Assembly (NCBI GenBank): GCA_018857735.1
Contig: JABMCL010000746.1
Coordinates: forward strand, 472,501 to 536,500
Direction of reading: 5' to 3'
Source of the DNA: Alviniconcha marisindica
Lineage: Eukaryota > Mollusca > Gastropoda > Provannidae
Length of the DNA: 64,000 nt
The translations under genes and the position numbers were made by a program. Below the pieces are notes generated by a model that saw only the letters and a list, made by a program, of their open reading frames with translations, did not search any database and was not told the origin of the DNA. Position 1 is the stretch's first letter. Every line of letters starts with the position of its first letter. Shown one piece after another: positions 62,701 through 64,000 of this stretch.

Positions 62701-64000
62701 CGTTTCTGTTCTTCAATTAACACATAGAAACAACAACAGCTGTTTTCAATCCACACATTTTCCTGATGATGAACTCCATTTAAAGGGTGTCAGCTAAAGT
62801 ATGGGCTCACCTGTCCTGAGGGAAGACGGCGCAGTACTCAGAGTGGAAGAACTCTCGCAGAACGTTGCCAAGGAACACCCCCCACCACGGCTGACTGCCA
62901 CACACCCTCGACAGCAGCAGCCCAGCGCTCACCTGGGGCGCAAGCATCACACACGTTTCATTTTCCATTCGCTGTATCCCAAGCTAACCCCAGAGGAGTT
63001 ATACATGCACGATTCATGAGGAGGTGGATAAAACATCAAACAAAAGCCCTTTCATGACAGACTCTCAACCCAACAGGGAGACCCGTTTTACACCAGCATG
63101 AGAGACCATAAGTGAACGTGCCAAGGCAGCAGCAGTTTCATGTGGCACCAGCCATGTAACAACCAAATAGCACTGCAAGAACACCACTTTGATGCATATT
63201 CAAAAACATGCTATAAAAACTTAGTCACTCATTCAGAATCACATGCAACATAAGTACTGTGAGTTTGCTTGAAACTGGAAAATAGCGCTATATAAAAGCA
63301 ATCAACAATAACAACGCATCGCATGGTGCTTCTTCTGGGATGGCCATCCCACCACAAGCTGACTGAAGCATGCACTGACCTGAATGCGACGCGAGCCCAG
63401 CAGACAGAGGTTTCGAAACAGGCTCTCCGAGGTGGGTGGGGGTAGGGCCAGGTAGAGTGGGTGTGGGGGCTGGGGCTGGGCCGGGGAGGGTACGGTCAGG
63501 GTCAGCAGGGTGTCCAGCAGCCCTTCCACAATCACACGCAGCTTGTCTGTTGACGTCTGCTGCAGGCGCAGGCTGAAAGGAGTGTTCTCGTCAGGGCTCG
63601 GCGATTTCATGCCTGCACAAACAAAGGGATGAACAGAACTTGAAGTAGGTCAATACTGACATGTCATACACACAGCCCGTGACCTTCATCACAGTAATGA
63701 TGATGATCAAACAAGGTCAAAAGTTTACACCTTCAGAAGGATTCACACAAAACGTTGGGGGGGGGGGGGGGACTCAGTTGGTACAAGAATCCGGAAACCA
63801 TAAAACACATCAATTTTCCATGAGAGCAGTCAAGAAGACGTACTACGCAAGCTTACGGACAACCTGTTTCAAACCAAGGTCACAACCCCAAACTAGCGAC
63901 GCAGATGCTCACCCAAGGCTCTCTGCAGACGGGCGATGGCTCTCTGAGCCAGGTTGAGCTGGAGCTGCAGCTGAAGACATTCATTGTAGGACTGAACGAT
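28740..64000 (-). CDS. BIRC6: BIRC6 (BRUCE/Apollon) E2/E3 ubiquitin ligase, C-terminal two thirds
   Basis: 43 coding exons, listed individually, give 9,475 nt (about 3,157 aa after one extra base is discounted); human BIRC6 has 4,857 aa. The end is diagnostic: [49 protein letters not shown], then the UBC core [19 protein letters not shown] and [18 protein letters not shown] with the active-site Cys (codon 30988-30990, human Cys4666), and PCFKE. BIRC6 is a huge cytosolic anti-apoptotic ligase that ubiquitylates caspases, SMAC/HTRA2 and LC3 and has roles in abscission. Most of this part should form helical-repeat scaffold, with a jelly-roll-like and a ubiquitin-like segment. The beta-propeller and BIR lie beyond 64000. 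Exon 14 has a one-base frame error. Confidence 0.95.
29543..29677 (-). CDS. BIRC6: BIRC6 window exon 42
   Basis: 45 codons, [16 protein letters not shown] to [26 protein letters not shown] matches the region just after the UBC domain in the vertebrate protein. Phase 0, donor GTGAGC. Confidence 0.96.
30062..30745 (-). repeat. 39-bp minisatellite seeded on the exon 41 donor
   Basis: About 17 registers of 'ggcacacattccctactctt' plus 'ccctacctccttgaagcaa'. Read on the gene strand, each holds the exon end (encoding PCFKE), GAG, and GTAGGG. Exact 39-bp steps put donor edges at 30727 (functional), 30688, 30649 and 30610; an 11-bp-short unit then breaks the frame. A second shortened unit lies near 30385. 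Confidence 0.97.
30727..30993 (-). CDS. BIRC6: BIRC6 window exon 41 (UBC catalytic cysteine)
   Basis: 89 codons. The second residue is the active-site Cys (codon 30988-30990) in [12 protein letters not shown]. It continues with [17 protein letters not shown] and [16 protein letters not shown] and ends PCFKE at donor GTAGGG. The last exon bases and the donor are the first register of a 39-bp array in the following intron. Confidence 0.97.
31468..31629 (-). CDS. BIRC6: BIRC6 window exon 40 (UBC core)
   Basis: 54 codons, [16 protein letters not shown] to [17 protein letters not shown] is the E2 core strand and loop; [10 protein letters not shown] stands where canonical E2s have HPN. Phase 0, donor GTACGC. 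Confidence 0.98.
32021..32235 (-). CDS. BIRC6: BIRC6 window exon 39 (UBC domain start)
   Basis: Completes Asp, then [18 protein letters not shown] to [24 protein letters not shown] and [14 protein letters not shown] are nearly invariant in BIRC6. Donor GTGTGT. Confidence 0.97.
32600..32698 (-). CDS. BIRC6: BIRC6 window exon 38
   Basis: Completes Asp, then [18 protein letters not shown] to GPLQF plus one base. [13 protein letters not shown] aligns with the conserved start of the UBC-adjacent region. Donor GTTAGT. Confidence 0.93.
32715..33600. other. Intron 37, remaining part
   Basis: Poly-G/A tract at about 32810-32837. Otherwise no exon or repeat is recognised. Confidence 0.4.
33604..33795. 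mobile_element. Palindromic MITE-like family, copy D (in intron 37)
   Basis: The inner arms 'aaatacaaggtacataaact' and 'ttcatgtaccttgtattt' face each other. The right end 'gtgtgatgtctttcgaacgc' and 'taattaacttgtgtgttga' matches copy C, and 'gaggcaactcaggtc' matches its middle. The left outer arm is truncated. Confidence 0.72.
33985..34121 (-). CDS. BIRC6: BIRC6 window exon 37
   Basis: Completes Lys, then [18 protein letters not shown] to LKDAE plus one base. [19 protein letters not shown] is the helix preceding the UBC domain. Donor GTAAGG. Confidence 0.96.
34130..34430. other. Intron 36 fragments of dispersed repeats
   Basis: 'ttttacgcccagtcaatcgg' near 34195 and 'tgtcctgtcaaccgcaca' near 34337 match families elsewhere in the window. 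(CAA)n follows at about 34380-34404. Confidence 0.65.
35140..35305 (-). CDS. BIRC6: BIRC6 window exon 36
   Basis: Completes Gly, then [17 protein letters not shown] to YASRL plus two bases. A run of five Gln sits before the helix [16 protein letters not shown]. Donor GTCAGT. Confidence 0.94.
35365..35485. repeat. About 24-bp tandem repeat in intron 35
   Basis: Units like 'acaacacctagagcattgac' plus 'tgtc', about five copies with decay at the left. Confidence 0.85.
35939..36203 (-). CDS. BIRC6: BIRC6 window exon 35
   Basis: [16 protein letters not shown] to LLQLLR plus one base. [17 protein letters not shown] and [19 protein letters not shown] are helical repeats. Donor GTGGGT. Confidence 0.96.
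36768..36959 (-). CDS. BIRC6: BIRC6 window exon 34
   Basis: 64 codons, [16 protein letters not shown] to [25 protein letters not shown] and [10 protein letters not shown] match the vertebrate protein closely. Phase 0 at both ends. Confidence 0.97.
36970..38373. other. Intron 33 with local duplications and a poly-C tract
   Basis: Two segments are duplicated within the intron. 'atgtaatcatagatttcaaa' with 'gaacaagaagtact' lies near 37065 and 37610. 'gcttcaggcaagtaaagact' with 'atgcctagctgctt' lies near 37540 and 37670. Poly-C occupies about 37838-37857. No exon is seen. Confidence 0.7.
38374..38588 (-). CDS. BIRC6: BIRC6 window exon 33
   Basis: Completes Gly, then [18 protein letters not shown] to VSGFQQE. 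Helical [15 protein letters not shown]. Donor GTGAGT, phase 0. Confidence 0.95.
39115..39235. repeat. 30-bp repeat, three copies, in intron 32
   Basis: 'ttgaaatactgta', 'gctgtgactgcaaag' and variants three times in a row. Confidence 0.9.
39646..39856 (-). CDS. BIRC6: BIRC6 window exon 32
   Basis: [18 protein letters not shown] to TDDGDG plus one base. [18 protein letters not shown] and [13 protein letters not shown] are among the blocks best conserved with vertebrate BIRC6. Donor GTGAGA. Confidence 0.96.
40309..40574 (-). CDS. BIRC6: BIRC6 window exon 31
   Basis: Completes Gly, then [17 protein letters not shown] to SSDELYD. Acidic loop, then [18 protein letters not shown]. Donor GTAAGT, phase 0. 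Confidence 0.94.
41070..41234 (-). CDS. BIRC6: BIRC6 window exon 30
   Basis: Completes Ser, then [20 protein letters not shown] to ALAAAQQ plus one base. [14 protein letters not shown] followed by LPFTITL has the helix-strand order of the ubiquitin-like region reported before the UBC domain in BIRC6. Confidence 0.94.
41635..41796 (-). CDS. BIRC6: BIRC6 window exon 29
   Basis: [16 protein letters not shown] to QHELMK plus one base. A basic, Pro/Ser-rich linker, then [13 protein letters not shown], the first strand of a probable ubiquitin-like module completed in exon 30. Confidence 0.92.
42113..42241 (-). CDS. BIRC6: BIRC6 window exon 28
   Basis: [18 protein letters not shown] to YINAA plus one base. 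Charged helix [15 protein letters not shown]. Donor GTACTG. Confidence 0.92.
42896..43174 (-). CDS. BIRC6: BIRC6 window exon 27
   Basis: [18 protein letters not shown] to LTRFG plus one base. Beta-rich ([17 protein letters not shown]) with a Gly-rich insert ([12 protein letters not shown]). Donor GTGAGT. Confidence 0.93.
43200..43779. other. Intron 26, single-copy-looking part
   Basis: No exon or repeat recognised. Confidence 0.4.
43780..44065. repeat. Dispersed element related to the 11.85-12.8 kb block
   Basis: Ordered matches to the left-part block: 'ctggcctaaaactgtgg', 'catttccatttgcagg', 'gcagtcatgttggtttgc', 'gaagagcagaaaaagcc' and 'tggctcatgacataat'. It holds one unit where the left copy has four to five. 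Confidence 0.7.
44310..44454 (-). CDS. BIRC6: BIRC6 window exon 26
   Basis: [18 protein letters not shown] to QGVSRA plus one base. Helical [18 protein letters not shown]. Donor GTAACT. Confidence 0.93.
44790..45490. repeat. Degenerate tandem repeat (about 50 bp, sub-unit 'cacagc') in intron 25
   Basis: Units contain 'cagacctgacccctcttag', 'gactgccaacacagccaca' and 'gccaataac'. Short 'ggcaca' and 'gccaca' sub-repeats expand inside units near 45000 and 45395. Confidence 0.92.
45558..45760 (-). CDS. BIRC6: BIRC6 window exon 25
   Basis: [16 protein letters not shown] to [23 protein letters not shown] and [11 protein letters not shown] are helical repeats. Donor GTGAGT. Confidence 0.93.
46314..46590 (-). 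CDS. BIRC6: BIRC6 window exon 24 with polyglutamine
   Basis: [18 protein letters not shown] to EWPDA plus one base. Armadillo-like [17 protein letters not shown], then nine consecutive Gln codons (CAG, minus strand, about 46371-46400) and [13 protein letters not shown]. Donor GTGAGT. Confidence 0.94.
46620..47118. repeat. 37-bp minisatellite filling intron 23
   Basis: About 13 units of 'ctgttcctgtttcaggca' plus 'agggacatgaaaatataca'. On the gene strand each unit carries an AG preceded by pyrimidines (CTTGCCTGAAACAG). Confidence 0.95.
47337..47468 (-). CDS. BIRC6: BIRC6 window exon 23
   Basis: 44 codons, [16 protein letters not shown] to LSHSQQ. Two further DDSKEA motifs, each followed by Gln pairs, continue the pattern from exon 22. 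Low-complexity linker. Donor GTGAGA. Confidence 0.9.
47698..48203. repeat. 30-bp minisatellite, about 17 copies, abutting the exon 22 donor
   Basis: Unit 'agtcacagcccaacactc' plus 'agccttgccacc', with variants cggccttg and ttcagcc. The first unit on the gene strand begins about 12 bases after the GT. Ten codons per unit keeps long ORFs open on both strands (up to 278 codons on plus), without any sign of a protein. Confidence 0.96.
48215..48407 (-). CDS. BIRC6: BIRC6 window exon 22
   Basis: Completes Arg, then [16 protein letters not shown] to [11 protein letters not shown]. Ends with the first of three DDSK...QQ motifs. Donor GTAGGG lies 12 bases before the start of a 30-bp array. Confidence 0.94.
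48653..48986 (-). CDS. BIRC6: BIRC6 window exon 21
   Basis: [18 protein letters not shown] to LLTPDLI plus two bases. [18 protein letters not shown] and [12 protein letters not shown] are helical repeats. Donor GTAGGC. Confidence 0.94.
49030..49225. repeat. About 65-75-bp repeat, three copies, in intron
   Basis: 'gatccacaatgacatgctgg', 'atttccccat' and 'ggagctacaa' recur near 49050, 49122 and 49180 with indels in the T run. Confidence 0.85.
49806..50077 (-). CDS. BIRC6: BIRC6 window exon 20
   Basis: Completes Ser, then [18 protein letters not shown] to LYGDR plus one base. Helical repeat content. Donor GTGAGG. Confidence 0.93.
50148..50730. other. Intron between exons 19 and 20
   Basis: GT-rich words near 50195-50250 and a poly-G/T stretch near 50268-50285. 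A direct repeat of about 50 bp at about 50392-50455 ('atttgagacttcaagtgtta' and 'atttgagatttcaagtgtta'). No exon. Confidence 0.6.
50731..51004 (-). CDS. BIRC6: BIRC6 window exon 19
   Basis: Completes Thr, then [16 protein letters not shown] to DTMTRC plus two bases. Beta-rich ([19 protein letters not shown]), the second half of the jelly-roll-like segment. Donor GTGGGT. Confidence 0.92.
51476..51676 (-). CDS. BIRC6: BIRC6 window exon 18
   Basis: [16 protein letters not shown] to HNGALT. The core [16 protein letters not shown] with [10 protein letters not shown] has the strand pattern of a galactose-binding-like jelly roll, which continues into exon 19. This is inference from pattern; such folds are reported in BIRC6 structures. 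Confidence 0.92.
52060..52242 (-). CDS. BIRC6: BIRC6 window exon 17
   Basis: [17 protein letters not shown] to FNFAPH plus one base. An Ala/Glu/Lys helix ([14 protein letters not shown]) lies inside. Donor GTGAGA. Confidence 0.92.
52575..53587 (-). CDS. BIRC6: BIRC6 window exon 16 (largest, 1,013 nt)
   Basis: One base completes Lys (TAD-K), then [16 protein letters not shown] and [18 protein letters not shown] through to RHFVEL plus one base. It alternates helical repeat blocks ([30 protein letters not shown]) with Ser/Gly-rich loops ([15 protein letters not shown]). Acceptor TGCTTACAG, donor GTCAGT. The open frame upstream of 53587 is intron. Confidence 0.95.
53680..53782. repeat. GA / GT / GTGC microsatellite upstream of exon 16
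   Basis: Simple repeats 95-195 bp before the exon 16 acceptor. Confidence 0.93.
54308..54560 (+). mobile_element. tRNA-derived SINE (putative)
   Basis: An A-box-like TAGCTCAGCAATGGAG (54318-54333) and a B-box-like GGTTTGAGTCC (54355-54365) have tRNA-like spacing. No foldable anticodon arm follows. An 'aaaagatcccag' and 'ggtggctggttac' body comes after. It is a dispersed repeat in an intron and not a tRNA gene. Confidence 0.65.
54560..54740. repeat. Dispersed repeat, copy 1
   Basis: 'agacagcagcagtttcacatg', 'cagccatgtaacaac' and 'tcattcagtcacat' recur in order at about 63122-63250, in another intron of the same gene. Confidence 0.7.
54915..55042 (-). CDS. BIRC6: BIRC6 window exon 15
   Basis: [17 protein letters not shown] to YQLTAD plus two bases. 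Donor GTAAGA. Compact helical pair ([18 protein letters not shown]). Confidence 0.93.
55555..56071 (-). CDS. BIRC6: BIRC6 window exon 14, with a one-base frameshift
   Basis: Starts [16 protein letters not shown] and ends SSSGLQFYQ, both in phase 0, yet the length is 517 nt, one more than a multiple of three. The first frame runs clean to [10 protein letters not shown]; the second resumes at [15 protein letters not shown] and [14 protein letters not shown]. The switch falls between those points, best placed at the run of five C at 55722-55726 (five G on the coding strand). One base fewer there gives an uninterrupted 172-codon exon. Either the assembly or this allele carries an extra base. Confidence 0.88.
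56339..56491 (-). CDS. BIRC6: BIRC6 window exon 13
   Basis: 51 codons, [15 protein letters not shown] to SLSTHN. Pro/Ser-rich second half ([17 protein letters not shown]). Donor GTGAGT. Confidence 0.9.
56668..56784 (-). CDS. BIRC6: BIRC6 window exon 12 (probable)
   Basis: 39 codons reading [14 protein letters not shown] to RFSELFTQ, with donor GTATCA and acceptor TTGCTCAG. It joins exon 13 into a sensible helix ([17 protein letters not shown]). Its length is a multiple of three, so phase neither proves nor excludes it. The acceptor tract is weak, and another AG lies inside at a wrong phase, so the 5' edge is the uncertain part. Confidence 0.58.
56972..57140 (-). CDS. BIRC6: BIRC6 window exon 11
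   Basis: Completes Ser, then [16 protein letters not shown] to LPELRMR. Basic helix, then [11 protein letters not shown]. Donor GTCAGT, phase 0. Confidence 0.92.
57263..57618. mobile_element. hAT-like non-autonomous element (putative)
   Basis: Perfect 8-bp terminal inverted repeats CAGGGTTC and GAACCCTG, 356 bp apart. The internal 'aaattccagactttttcc' resembles inner sequence of hAT MITEs. No ORF. The expected 8-bp target duplication is not seen (flanks gataatga and cacttatg), so the call is tentative. Confidence 0.5.
58093..58369 (-). CDS. BIRC6: BIRC6 window exon 10
   Basis: [17 protein letters not shown] to SPLSQVK plus two bases. Acidic [17 protein letters not shown] followed by basic [10 protein letters not shown]; likely an exposed loop region. 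Confidence 0.9.
58602..58736 (-). CDS. BIRC6: BIRC6 window exon 9
   Basis: Completes Gly, then [18 protein letters not shown] to GTDDDI plus one base. Acidic and Ser-rich, so probably an unstructured loop with kinase-like acidic contexts. Confidence 0.9.
59491..59630. repeat. 70-bp tandem duplication spanning the exon 8 donor
   Basis: 59491-59560 and 59561-59630 match almost base for base ('atggacctgtttcaaatttc', 'gagccacttacc', 'tccagtatgtcct'). The second copy contains the exon end and its GT. The intronic copy keeps a GTAAGT at a false exon edge of 59539. Confidence 0.93.
59609..59792 (-). CDS. BIRC6: BIRC6 window exon 8
   Basis: [18 protein letters not shown] to LLQDILE plus one base of Gly. 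Donor GTAAGT. The last ~20 exon bases and the donor are repeated 70 bp into the intron. Confidence 0.93.
60100..60240. repeat. Duplicated poly-C tracts with flanks
   Basis: Two poly-C runs (about 60100-60118 and 60207-60226). Each is followed or preceded by 'tttaagcacagctgatgta' type text (also near 60020), so a unit of about 110 bp has been copied in this intron. Confidence 0.75.
60258..60485 (-). CDS. BIRC6: BIRC6 window exon 7
   Basis: 76 codons, [16 protein letters not shown] to FLVACK, with an acidic loop ([15 protein letters not shown]) between two helices. Phase 0 at both ends. Confidence 0.92.
61053..61154 (-). CDS. BIRC6: BIRC6 window exon 6
   Basis: 34 codons, [15 protein letters not shown] to QLRSK. 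A heptad-like [15 protein letters not shown] suggests a coiled coil continuing from exon 5. Confidence 0.9.
61512..61693 (-). CDS. BIRC6: BIRC6 window exon 5
   Basis: Starts [14 protein letters not shown] Gly/Ser linker and a very basic helix ([15 protein letters not shown]) follow, ending KAKDK. Donor GTCAGT, phase 0. Confidence 0.92.
62124..62386 (-). CDS. BIRC6: BIRC6 window exon 4
   Basis: [18 protein letters not shown] to KRDRE plus one base. Helical repeat residues ([15 protein letters not shown]) followed by a charged linker. Donor GTGAGG. Confidence 0.92.
62811..62932 (-). CDS. BIRC6: BIRC6 window exon 3
   Basis: [18 protein letters not shown] to AVFPQD plus two bases. Acceptor GCGCCCCAG, donor GTGAGC. 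Too short to stand out as an ORF, but fixed by phase on both sides. Confidence 0.88.
63120..63330. repeat. Dispersed repeat, copy 2, with 'gcgctatataaaa' tail
   Basis: Matches 54560-54740 in order and then runs into 'aaaatagcgctatataaaag' followed by CAA/CAATAA words, a tail type shared by LINE-mobilised SINEs. Confidence 0.65.
63380..63612 (-). CDS. BIRC6: BIRC6 window exon 2
   Basis: Completes Gly, then [16 protein letters not shown] to GSRRIQ. Contains a helical stretch ([14 protein letters not shown]) and a Pro-rich linker. Donor GTCAGT, phase 0. Confidence 0.9.
63913..64000 (-). CDS. BIRC6: BIRC6 window exon 1 (partial)
   Basis: Open to the right edge. Reads [14 protein letters not shown] to RLQRAL and ends one base into a Gly codon at donor GTGAGC. 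Amphipathic helix. Confidence 0.85.

Overview
This window is animal nuclear DNA. Its genes have GT-AG introns, and long microsatellites and minisatellites fill the spaces between exons. Many short copies of a motif related to 'tttacgcccagtca' or 'gcgtaaaacaccaagtta' point to a mollusc, most likely a gastropod. That assignment is inference; no mitochondrial or rRNA marker is present to test it.

Left part (1-16.9 kb). The only coding evidence is the first coding exon of a two-pore-domain (K2P-like) potassium channel on the minus strand (316-496), which continues off the left edge. The rest is repeat-rich: CT/CA/GACA arrays, some sitting inside duplicated segments; a 49-bp minisatellite (5.67-7.32 kb); further arrays at 8.3-8.9, 12.4-12.8 and 12.9-13.3 kb; and several copies of a palindromic MITE-like family.

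Middle (16.9-24.3 kb, plus strand). A complete six-exon LRR1 gene encodes 421 aa. LRR1 is the leucine-rich-repeat substrate receptor of the CUL2 ubiquitin ligase that unloads the CMG helicase. Its introns 4 and 5 carry large tandem arrays, and intron 5 also holds an antisense non-LTR reverse-transcriptase relic.

Right part (28.7-64 kb, minus strand). This is the C-terminal two thirds of BIRC6 (BRUCE/Apollon), the giant BIR-containing E2/E3 ubiquitin ligase. I resolve 43 coding exons, about 3,157 aa, ending with the UBC domain, its active-site cysteine and the stop codon. The N-terminal beta-propeller and BIR domain lie beyond the right edge. Phases agree at every junction except for one extra base in one exon, which shifts the frame.

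LRR1 and BIRC6 are convergent neighbours and both belong to the ubiquitin system. The most unusual pattern is tandem arrays whose repeat register runs through splice junctions: the acceptor of LRR1 exon 5 (80-bp unit, about 14 extra copies), the donor of the BIRC6 catalytic-cysteine exon (39-bp unit, about 16 extra copies, in frame for three units) and the donor of another BIRC6 exon (70-bp unit, one extra copy).
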